From positions 18,110,192-18,174,191 of the forward strand of contig NC_037603.1 in assembly GCF_003073045.1 (NCBI RefSeq): 64,000 bases of DNA, in the 5' to 3' direction. This document shows positions 50,213 to 59,226 of the stretch, one piece after another. A program made the translations under genes and the position numbers. How positions within the stretch are numbered: the stretch's first letter is position 1; every line of letters starts with the position of its first letter. This DNA is from Pomacea canaliculata (taxonomy: Eukaryota > Mollusca > Gastropoda > Architaenioglossa > Ampullariidae). The notes beneath the pieces are model-generated. The model did not search any database. It saw nothing but the letters and a program-made list of their open reading frames with translations, and had not been told where the DNA came from.

Positions 50213-50714
50213 AAATGTTTGCAAACTTATCCTAGAAGCTCTAACATCAAACAGACAAGAAAATTCCCCAGCCTCCTTCCCGACTCCCTCGCTCCGTGCA
50301 CTTACTTCTGTTAAACCTAATTAGTTATAGCTATGTAACTGTATCGCTATAGCTATTATCATTGGCTGTGACGTCGGGGCTTCTTGCGTCACATGTGCGT
50401 TGTGATACCGATACAACCGCTGTCACGGTGCTGCCGGCGCTGATCGCGGTTGGAAGATTGGATCGCTTGCACAGCTGATTACACTGACAAAACATTTTTC
50501 CATAAATCAGTTTTACAACTGCAAACTGTGAGTGAATATGAGCATGGTATTTTGTTTTGTCTCTTTGGTCCCTAACCTTCTGTCTGTCGCTCTGTTTCCT
50601 GGATTGCTTGCATGAGTGTGTGCACATGTTAGAGAGAGATGGGGGAAGGAGAGAGCAAATGAGACAGAGAAAATTAAAGAAAAAATATGAATAGACGTTA
50701 TCAGTGTATTGAGC

Positions 50715-51360
50715 ATGCGTTAATGATAATCGCATGATTTATATAGCGCATACTCAAGCTCGTAAAGAGCGTGCTCTTAGCGCTTGAGACAAGAACAAAG
50801 CATGGACAACAAACGAAGGACGGAAGGATAAATAAAATAACTGACTAATGAAAGACAAATATAAGAAACACAAAGAGGAATCGGGTAACAAGAACTGAGG
50901 GCTGAAACATGTATACCTTGATGAATGGTAAGCTAGTCCGTTAGCATTGGTCGTTGGGGAAGGGGATGGGGTAGTGAAACAGCTGAACAGACGCAGCCTC
51001 TCTTGAGAGGTGGTGAGCAGGTCCTGCGTGGAACGATCAGTCCATTCCAACCAACGTTTACGAATCCGTTCTTTCTTCTTCCAAGGTACCATGAAGGACG
51101 GTCTGAGAGTGGCCTTCCGGTTCACATAGGCAAGCTTGCACTGCTTCACAACTGCCAGAAGAAGTTACTGGTGTCTTACGAAGGTGACGATCGTGTTCTG
51201 TACATAATCACTGGCGTTGTGCTCCTGGTTTCAGATTTAAACCTGTCTCCTCAAGCACTTGGTCTTGAATGCCTGTATTCTCCTCTTTGAATCGGCAACC
51301 AGAGTCGATCTCCGAGGCACCCATATAACATGATCAGAACAGGAGAGAATCACACAATCT
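50715..51360 (-). mobile_element. RTE/CR1-like LINE relic, 3' part
   Basis: On the minus strand the frames read TLVADSKRRIQAFKTKCLRR, then an interrupted stretch, then KERIRKRWLEWTDRSTQDL followed by LTTSQER. This matches the LINE ORF2 C-terminal pattern (KRIQAFETKCLRK ... GRQRKxWxDNIKEWTDRS). The 3' side carries the GCGCTATATAAATCATG motif (minus strand, about 50730-50750). Several stops and shifts mark it as old. The 131-codon minus-strand frame here belongs to this relic and is not a host gene. It lies between the two lectin-like paralogues. Confidence 0.65.
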
Positions 51361-51599
51361 GTGCTTGGTAGCAGCCCTGAAGGAATTAGTTTTCCTATGT
51401 ATGAAATATAAGCGTTTGTAAATGTTATGTATGCGTGCACGAATGCATGACTTGGTGCGTTGATAAATATGAACGAGCAAGCGCGCACATGTGAGTTCAT
51501 GAGTCCTTGTGTGCATATGCTTTCACGCTCCATTAAAGTGAGATTTAATAATTAAACAGTTTTGATGTCTTCTACGTCTCCTCCTCTTTCTCTTTCCAG

Positions 51600-51730
51600 C
51601 AACTCTCTCTCTCTCTTCTCTTGTTCGTCACTTTCTCTTATCACTATTTCTCGCTCATCTCTCTCTCTCTATATATATATCATTCTCTACACTTAACCTT
51701 TCCCCCTTTTTTCTCGTCCCTCCAACTCCC
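51600..51730 (+). repeat. (CT)n/(TA)n pyrimidine-rich tract
   Basis: Runs of CTCTCT with a short TATATATATAT core, extending as a pyrimidine-rich stretch up to the acceptor at 51770 of the next gene. Confidence 0.7.
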
Positions 51731-51798
51731 ACCTCTTATTCTATTCTCGCCTCTTTTTTTTTTTCCAAAGGAGCTCCTTGCAACATATTCAGAAACCA

Positions 51799-52356
51799 AT
51801 GCCAGAATCGCCTCCCTGTTCATTGAGGCGTCTATTACTGCCGTGCCTCCCTTTTCTCCTCCTGCATTTATGCAAGTGGCGACTTTCCAGCGCCTCCGAT
51901 TTATTCATATGTGGTGCGAACATCACCTACCGGATCGAGTGCTACCCGGGTGAACGAATAGAGATAGAATATTCCATGATCGGGCGGCACGCCAATGACA
52001 CCGTCAACTGTCTCAAGAACGAGCCCTTTGATATAGAGAAGGGCTGTGGCATCAACGCCACCGTCCAAACCTCGTCATTCTGCAACGTCAGCGCCTGCAG
52101 TATCGAATTTAATCAGACGGACTGGGATAAGCTGGTGAAACTGCAAAGTACTTCAGTCCTGAGCAAAGTCTGCCCGTCCGAAGTTCCTGTGTACAATTAC
52201 TTCAGGTACGATTGTTACCTAATTAACGGCTTCGAGAAAAATATGAACGACACAGTGGCAACCGGAAGAGCCAGGACGCTTCTACGGACATCAACGCTGT
52301 TTGCCATGTTGCCAGGCCTGTGTATCAGCGCACTGTTTGCTGGAATCCTTGGATGA
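51799..52356 (+). CDS. Secreted SUEL-type lectin-like glycoprotein, probably GPI-anchored (paralogue 2)
   Basis: The ATG at 51799 lies 29 bases after an acceptor (TTTTCCAAAG at 51770), as in paralogue 1. The product has 185 residues. A signal peptide (RRLLLPCLPFLLLHL core) precedes one domain with eight cysteines in the same order as paralogue 1: FICGANITYRIEC, MIGRHANDTVNC, GCG, FC, AC, VCPSE, DC. The IGR motif replaces FGR. Six N-glycosylation sequons (NIT, NDT, NAT, NVS, NQT, NDT) make it far more glycosylated than its neighbour. The end (TLLRTSTLFAMLPGLCISAL...) is hydrophobic and fits a GPI signal or a membrane anchor. Identity to paralogue 1 is low outside the cysteines, so the duplication is old or divergence was fast. 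Confidence 0.78.
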   Translation: MPESPPCSLRRLLLPCLPFLLLHLCKWRLSSASDLFICGANITYRIECYPGERIEIEYSMIGRHANDTVNCLKNEPFDIEKGCGINATVQTSSFCNVSACSIEFNQTDWDKLVKLQSTSVLSKVCPSEVPVYNYFRYDCYLINGFEKNMNDTVATGRARTLLRTSTLFAMLPGLCISALFAGILG

Positions 52357-54048
52357 ACAATAATGACCTCTGATTTGTTGATGTTTGATCCAAAACACCT
52401 TTACTTTCATATTTATTAATTTATTCAGCTATTAATTATTTATTTATAGTGTCGACTTACGACCTGCGAGGTGACTTTCCACCGTCGTGTATTAATACTC
52501 ACCCTTGTCACACTCCACCGGGACCCCTGTCACACTCCACCAAGGGTGAGCACTTCTTGGCTCGCACTCGAGGTCAAAAACTCACGTGGGCCCACGATTT
52601 TTACATTGTAGAGGGGTAACAACCAGGGCTGGCTATGACACCCCCGTCCCCTCTCTATCCCTGACCGTCACAGACATCTTGCCATTTTCAATGCTTATTA
52701 TACCTTCAACAAAATCTTAGACGTGACGGATAAATACACCCCTCTCGGTTGTTCTGCAGGTGAACCTGTGTGTGTGTGTTAGTGTTTAAAATGTAAAGGG
52801 AGATCTGACATCTGTAAGGAAGTCGCTGGTGATTTGTTGTTTTGTTTTGTTTTTTCATGTCTGAGAAGTTTTCAATCTGTCTTAGTACCCTAAAACTATA
52901 CCTTTGTAATTTTTCGAATAAAAATAAAATACTACAGAGAACTTCTTTCAAAAGGTTAAATATTTCCGGTTGTTTCTAAACGTTCCAATGACCGCTTACT
53001 TCTCAAATTTCGCTCAGCTTCGGCTTGCCATTGTAGTGTACCCACAGTTAAATATCTTCACTCTTACCACTCGATCGCCCCTGTCTCTTTAGTGATGTCA
53101 ATGGTAATTAGAGCCTACTTATTTCAGCATGAGTAGGAGCCATATGAGAGGTGTAACTCCTGGCAAAAATACGAAGTTGTGATTCTTATTGATCATGCTA
53201 CTATTTATAGGTATCCAGGAAACAACATACATGTACTTTAGATTATATAAGTCTGGAAAATAACTAGCGAGGAGCCCATGAGGCGAGAGCTCTCGTATTG
53301 GTAAAGGTGCAAAAAGTCTTAGCATGGAAGTGTACGTTCGTGGTCTTAGCACTTTTGAAGAAGTAAGTGTTTATTAGAATACTGGGAGTAGGCCTCAGCA
53401 TCAGACCGTTTTACATTTACAGGAAACTCACTTGAATCTATCGTAATATTCAGAAAGGATATCGGGAAAAAAACAGAGTATGTAATCGAGAGCAGCTCAT
53501 CCAACGATGTAACACTCGAAATTGTGAAGTCAAAACAGTTCTCAGTGTACACTCGGTTCTCTTTAACCCATCAACCTTTGATTCTGTGTGTTCATTGAAT
53601 TATAGAAATCTGGTGTTATTTCTCATGCTAAACTGCTGGCCAATAGGTTTTTTCCCCCTTAATTTTTTTTCTTCAGAAATTCACTTAGGCTGTCGCCAGG
53701 GGATTTTGTAATAGTGGTTCTCAGTACATGTTTAAGATGAATGTAAAATGTTGAATGCAGAATTATTAAAATATTTTGTGTTTCTATTGTGTGTTCAGAT
53801 TCGCATCAATTTAAACTCTGAATGCAGACTTATTTGATAGTGACAGTTACCAATGGAGTTATTGAAAGAATATTTTTAAATATTTAAAATCTGTCATTCA
53901 CAATAAGTTCTTTATGAATTTGCAAAGACTTTTGTACTAATTGCTAATTTTGTGAAATGTAAATTTTCTCTGAGTGGGAACCCTAACCCTCTTGTTTATA
54001 TAATCACTCTTTTAGTCTGTATAATTATTATAATTGTAATATTCCAGG
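52357..54048. other. Downstream of lectin-like paralogue 2, intergenic
   Basis: Contains an arrangement of inverted and direct repeats at 52498-52550 and a segment at 52799-52836 that resembles 57006-57044. No conserved frame is seen. Confidence 0.4.
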
Positions 54049-54228
54049 TTGATGAACTTTACACAGCAGAGATGGTTGCAGTAGACATCAGTAAACTTCT
54101 TAGCCAGAAAAGTTGAAGGATGTCAGATCTTGTAAGCTTCATAACAAGCGGTCTGCCAGTATGTGTGCATTTACCAGTTAATCACCGAGTGCAGTTGGAC
54201 TTAACCTTAAGATTGAGGGGAGGAAGAT

Positions 54229-56112
54229 ATGCCTGCTATAGATAGTGAGAAACAGGTCTTATGTATGTTTGATATAAAGAATGAACTAAGAACAGTGTGT
54301 AATGCACAAGAAGAGCTAAGTGCTAGTGTAATGCTAAAAACTGAAAACTCTGTTTGCTTAGATTCCGACAAAATGAATTCCGAACAAATCAGCTCCATGC
54401 AGCTCGAGAACAGCTCTAGTGAAGAACTCCATCACATAAAAATTGAACATGCTACGCATATGCAGCAGACAAACTGGAAGTTTGAGAGTGTTGTGAAAGC
54501 GGAGTGCAGCTCTCAAGATGTCACTTGTGCATTTAAAACTGAAAATGATTTCATGCACAATGAAAAGACTAATTGTTCTAGTAATAGTAATGAGAAATTT
54601 CATTGGAACTGCCAAGTCATTACCGAAGAAGGGAAGAGAAAGAATTTTCTGCATTATGGTGAAAACGCAGAACAGCCACTTGCTTTTGTGGTCAAGGAGG
54701 AAGGTCATTCAGGTCAAGGAGTTAGTGCTGCAACAGAAGCAGAGGAAACAGAAGCATACAGGGAGCACATGGTTGCATGGAACTTAAAGACAGACAGAAC
54801 AATAGGGCAGCAGGAAGTGCAGGGGGAATCACATGAGATGCAGTGGAGCTGTAAGAAATATAAAGATATTTCATTATGCTTGTCACCACCCAGTATGCAG
54901 GAGATGAGTGCTGCTGGCTGTAAAACTCCTGAGGTGATGAATATTGTGACTGAAAGTCATCAGCACCAGATACACCTGAATAGGACAGAAGATATTGTTG
55001 AGTCTGAAAACCAGCAAGTCAAAAATGATACTAAATCTTATCAGTGCAAGTTGTGCACATCTTCTTTCAGAACTTCAACATTACTAACAAGACACATGGT
55101 GGTCCACAGTGATGTTAAACCTCACCAGTGCAATGTCTGTAAAACTGCCTTCAAAAGATTATCCAATTTGAAAGAACACACGCTAATCCACAGTGATGCT
55201 AAACCTTACCAGTGCAATGTATGTAAAATTGCATTCAGAAGATTACCCCATTTGAAAGATCACTTGCTGATCCATAGTGGTTTTAAACCTCACCAGTGCA
55301 GTGAATGTGAAGCTGCTTTTAGACGTTTATATGATTTAAAAATGCACATGGTTATTCACAGGGATGTTAAACCTTACAAGTGCAGTGTATGTAAATCTGC
55401 TTTCAAAACGTCAGGCCATTTAAGACAGCACATGCTGACCCACAGTGATGTCAAGTCTCACCAGTGCAGTGTCTGTAAAGCTTCTTTTATCCGTTTGTCC
55501 TATTTAAAACTTCACATGATGATCCACAGTGATGAAAACCCATATCAGTGCATCAAGTGTAAATCTACTTTTAAAACTTCATACACTTTAAAACGGCACT
55601 TGCTGATCCACTCTGAAGCTAATCCTCACCAATGTAGCGTGTGTAAAACTGGTTTCAAGTGTGCATCTGAATTAAAAATGCACCTTGTTACCCATAATGT
55701 TGTTAAAGTTCATCAATGCTGTGTGTGTAATGCTGCCTTTAAAAGATCTCGCTCTTTGAAAAAGCACATGTTGACTCACAGTGATGTTATATCTCACCAG
55801 TGTATGCTATGTAAATCTACTTTCAAAACCTCAAACACTTTACAGAGGCACTTGCTGGTCCATAAACCACACCAGTGCCGTGTGTGTAAAGCTGCTTTTA
55901 AGAGTTCATATCTTTTACAAAGCCATATGACAATTCACAGTAACGAACAACCTTACAAATGTAGTGTATGTAAAGCTGCATTCATTAGACTGTACTCTTT
56001 GAAACAGCACATGCTGATACACAGTGGTGATAAACCTCTTCAGTGCAGTGTATGTATGGCTTCTTTTAAAACCTCATGCACTCTAAAAAAGCATTTGAAG
56101 AAACACCATTGA
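54229..56112 (+). CDS. C2H2 zinc-finger protein with 13 fingers
   Basis: A single long coding exon encodes 627 residues. A splice acceptor (AATATTCCAG at about 54048) lies upstream, so the 5' UTR is spliced. Residues 1-265 are acidic and Ser/Glu-rich with no clear KRAB, SCAN or BTB domain. From about residue 268 to the end there are 13 tandem fingers of the CxxC-F-L-H-HxxxH type, such as YQCKLCTSSFRTSTLLTRHM. Linkers are HSDVKPH-like rather than the classic TGEKP. Finger 10 (STFKTSNTLQRHLLVHKPH) has a linker shortened by about four residues. Tandem arrays of this kind usually bind DNA as nuclear regulators; the target is unknown. Fingers share strong sequence similarity (VCKxxFK), evidence of internal duplication. 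A poly(A) signal follows at 56195. No damage is seen. Confidence 0.92.
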   Translation: MPAIDSEKQVLCMFDIKNELRTVCNAQEELSASVMLKTENSVCLDSDKMNSEQISSMQLENSSSEELHHIKIEHATHMQQTNWKFESVVKAECSSQDVTCAFKTENDFMHNEKTNCSSNSNEKFHWNCQVITEEGKRKNFLHYGENAEQPLAFVVKEEGHSGQGVSAATEAEETEAYREHMVAWNLKTDRTIGQQEVQGESHEMQWSCKKYKDISLCLSPPSMQEMSAAGCKTPEVMNIVTESHQHQIHLNRTEDIVESENQQVKNDTKSYQCKLCTSSFRTSTLLTRHMVVHSDVKPHQCNVCKTAFKRLSNLKEHTLIHSDAKPYQCNVCKIAFRRLPHLKDHLLIHSGFKPHQCSECEAAFRRLYDLKMHMVIHRDVKPYKCSVCKSAFKTSGHLRQHMLTHSDVKSHQCSVCKASFIRLSYLKLHMMIHSDENPYQCIKCKSTFKTSYTLKRHLLIHSEANPHQCSVCKTGFKCASELKMHLVTHNVVKVHQCCVCNAAFKRSRSLKKHMLTHSDVISHQCMLCKSTFKTSNTLQRHLLVHKPHQCRVCKAAFKSSYLLQSHMTIHSNEQPYKCSVCKAAFIRLYSLKQHMLIHSGDKPLQCSVCMASFKTSCTLKKHLKKHH

Positions 56113-56194
56113 AAAGGAGTTTGTTATGGTTGTAGGAGATTGAAGCATTCCTGCTTTTCCTGATGTTATAATTAAATGATAATATTTGTTATGG

Positions 56195-56200
56195 AATAAA
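56195..56200 (+). terminator. Poly(A) signal of the zinc-finger gene
   Basis: AATAAA 83 bases after the stop codon at 56112. Confidence 0.6.
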
Positions 56201-56334
56201 TCTTATCGTTCTTGTTCCATGGCTTTTTTTTTTCATTTTGTCATGTCTTGGAAAAGAGGGCTGTCACTATCTTTTTACTGAGAGTTTGGACAATTTTATG
56301 CAGTATGCCTTTTAGTAACTCAGACATTAAAACA

Positions 56335-56500
56335 ACATGTAAAATTAAATCTTATCAGTGCAAGGTGTGTATATTTTCATCCACATGTTTAACCTTACCA
56401 GTGAGTGCTGGGTGTGTAAATCACTTTTAATCCACAGTGGTGTTAAATCTCACCAGTGCAATGAGAGTAAAGCAGCAATCCGAACGATTGTTGGGAAGCT
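56335..56500 (+). pseudogene. Decayed C2H2 finger remnants
   Basis: Downstream of the 13-finger exon, frames spell fragments of the same fingers: KSYQCKVCIFSST, then IHSGVKSHQCNESKAA, with stops and shifts between. The nucleotide phrases (CTTATCAGTGCAAG, CTCACCAGTGCAATG, ATCCACAGTG) match those of the intact gene. They are relics of extra fingers or of a neighbouring paralogue. Confidence 0.65.
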
Positions 56501-57098
56501 ATTGGCTTAGTTAACTGATGGGGACCATCTACTTGTTGCTTTTTTTGATCTTTTAAAAACTTCAGAATTACTCCTGTCAGGTTGATTATAGAACTTAAAA
56601 CAAATCGATCGGCACACGCACACACACACACACACAGACAGATATTTAAAAAAACATAATAATAATAATATTACTATTTAAACAAAATATTTAATCATTA
56701 TACGTGACTCTTACATTGCACTCACATCTGCAAAGGCACAACCGTGTGTGTGTGTGTGTGCATACACGAATTTTAAAACATGGTCTGAATTCAACATTTC
56801 TCCATGATCATACATTTTGCTATGACAACAGGTCAGTATAAAAAGTCTTTCAACCTTGTTTTTCTCTTCTCTCTGGTCCTTTCCTATCTGTCAGCAATTA
56901 GTAACAAACAAACAAACAAAAAATCGAAAGTAACGTAACGATGAAGTTCAAAATAGACAGGAGTAATCATACAGAACACGAGTCTGGACATATTGAAAGT
57001 GCTGCGATGAGATCTGACATTTGTAACAAAGCCGCTGGTGACTCGGTTAAAGATGTACATTAGAAACAGTGAAACGTAAATGTCCGGTCATTTATGTG

Positions 57099-59226
57099 TC
57101 ACAGGTCAGTAAGGTCTCTGCCATTTTCAATCAGCTTGTCTTTTGCTTGCTTGTGGCGGTCCTTCAGAGGTGCAGTGCTGCCTAATATTTCCAACCGATG
57201 AAGGATGTCGTCCTCGTCCTGTTCGGCGTCTCCTTCGTCGCCCACCCCTTTGCCGGCGACCCATTTCTGGCTTTCGGGGTCCAAGCGCGCTCCTGTCAGA
57301 TCCTGAGGCTTGTTGTCGGTGGAGCCCGACAGGTACCTCCTCCGCAGGTCTTGAATCTGCTCCCACCACGACCCTTCCGGCACCTCCCCCTTGAACGAGG
57401 TCTTGTCCCGCTGCCAGTCGTCGTACTCCCGCACGTTCTTTTGCAACAGCTGCTTGAGATCCACCCCCTTCAACAAGGACTCGTCCAGCCCAGGTCCATG
57501 ATATCCTTATAGGTGATCTCCTTCCCTCGTCGGACATTTGCATCATCGTCCTCGTCACCGTGCCTGTCTCCGTGCATAAGCAGCGAGTGGACGTTCTCAA
57601 AGGGGTCTTTGGCCAGCCGCTCTTCTTGTTCTCCTCCTCCTGCTCATCCCTGCTTTTGATAAACTGCAGCTGCCGCAGGTCGTGGTCATGTCCTCCCGCA
57701 CCATGCAGCATGTGCTCCCCGTCCATCACGCTCGGCACACCGCCGCTGCCTTTCCGCCTGCTGTCCGAACCGCTGCTTCCCATCAGCGCTTCCATGTCCA
57801 CCGCCGAGGCAACGGTTCGGGCCGCCTCGTGCCGCGCGGCGGGGTCGTGCACGTTATGCAGTGCGGCGGACCCGTGAACGATTTCCTCCACGTCGGCAGG
57901 CCCGTACGGCAACGCTGGCGGCGTTCGAATTCCCGTCATGCACATGCCGCGCCCCGTGAACAATTTCCTCCGCGTCGCCGGCCTGGAACTCGCCCTTAGG
58001 AACGTCAGCATCCAGGACTGGAACTGGAGGCGCCGACGCCCTCGTGAACGTCAGCAGCGCCGTGCATCAGCACTTCCACGTCGCCCGCCAGAATCTGGGG
58101 GGCTCCTGCTGAATGTTCTACTTCAGTTGCTGATGCATCAGTGTGAACGTTTCTGTGACCGTGAACCAGCTCCTCCACGTCGCCAGCTTGAAATTCCCCA
58201 TGGTGCCCCGCGGCGTTGCTGTCGACTGAGGCCCCTGATACATGGTTCGCTTCTTCGTCAGCTCGTGGATGGTTTTGTACAGATTGCAATTGCTGCTGTT
58301 GTTCTCCTTGCTCATCTGTGTTAAGTCCAGATTGTAAAGTGTCCTGGTCTCCGGCGACATTAAATGCAACCACGACTTCCTGTGCACGCTGCTGACCCAC
58401 ATCGTTAGCTCGAATGTCATTAGTGCATCATTCACATCTGATTAAAAAAAAGATCTTTCATTATTATACACAAACACACATTTTGTTATTTTGTTAAATG
58501 AATAAATTGAAATAAAAGAAACAAGAGAAGGAAACACATATAGAGGCATAATAAAACCATCACCCTGAAGGTTGAAGGGAGAGTTTTAGAAAGCGTCAAA
58601 GGATCGAGGAAAAAAAATTAAACGTGAAAAGAATAAACAGGCGACGAAGAAGACTAGTCCTCAAGAAAAAAAAAAAATGTCGAACTTTAAGTCAAAGGAT
58701 CAATCATGGCAACGATGAGATCAAGCTGTCGCTGCTTTCTCCGTGCGAGGGCGACACGAGTCGATAATGTTCGCGAACGTTCGCGCTGCTTAAGACACAC
58801 AATACATGGCAGAGCTCCACAAGCTTAACTTGCTCTTTACAATCTACTGCTTATGCTTCGTGTAAAATACTATTTTCCTCTGGGTGAATATCCTACTTGA
58901 GAGATGGGTCTACAAACGTCACCCTGCACAGAAAGAGGTCAGATTCGTAAAGTCAAGAAGCTACGATTTGGCCATCTGTGCACTATAGTGTTTGTAGATG
59001 CGTATCTTGAGAACAGAAAAGGTATTCATCCAGAACTGTTGTTGCACTGAGCTGTACCCATCCCTTATAAACAAACTTTCTCTTGCCCACTGCTTTCGCC
59101 AGAGGTATTATACTTCCGTTCCTATAGCTACGACCCTTGAACTCACCTTCCATTGGTTTGGCCTCCGTTATGTCTCTGGCACTGAGTACCGCCAGTAACA
59201 GAATGACTGACGCTGGGGGAGAACAT
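57099..59226 (-). pseudogene. Secreted His-Gly-repeat protein gene with several frame changes
   Basis: Exon 1 (59147-59226) starts ATG at 59226 and, allowing one base in a C run, encodes a signal peptide ending VILLLAVLSARDITEA. Its strong donor (GTGAGT, phase 1) joins exon 2 (57099-58437, acceptor TTTAATCAG), giving KPMEDVNDAL. Exon 2 is much more GC-rich than its surroundings. Its frames carry copies of a motif like aGDvEElvHG...VH: AGDVEELVHGHRNVH, AGDVEVLMHGAADVH, AGDAEEIVHGARHVH, ADVEEIVHGSAALHNVH, with looser copies HMLHGAGGHDH and LLMHGDRHGD. The C-terminus (LKQLLQKNVREYDDWQRDKT ... GSWWEQIQDLRRRYL) is charged and ends at 57099. The reading frame changes about five times, so this is a decaying gene or a GC-rich region with base-calling errors. 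I do not recognise the family. An acidic, His-rich extracellular or metal-binding protein is inferred. Confidence 0.6.

Noticed and set aside
50754-51149. 131-codon minus-strand frame as a host gene
   Set aside because: Its start matches the LINE ORF2 C-terminus; the rest is non-coding tail.
57127-58011. 294-codon minus-strand frame taken as one intact protein
   Set aside because: Only its first part carries the HG repeat; the later Arg/Gly-rich part is an out-of-frame reading of the true C-terminus.
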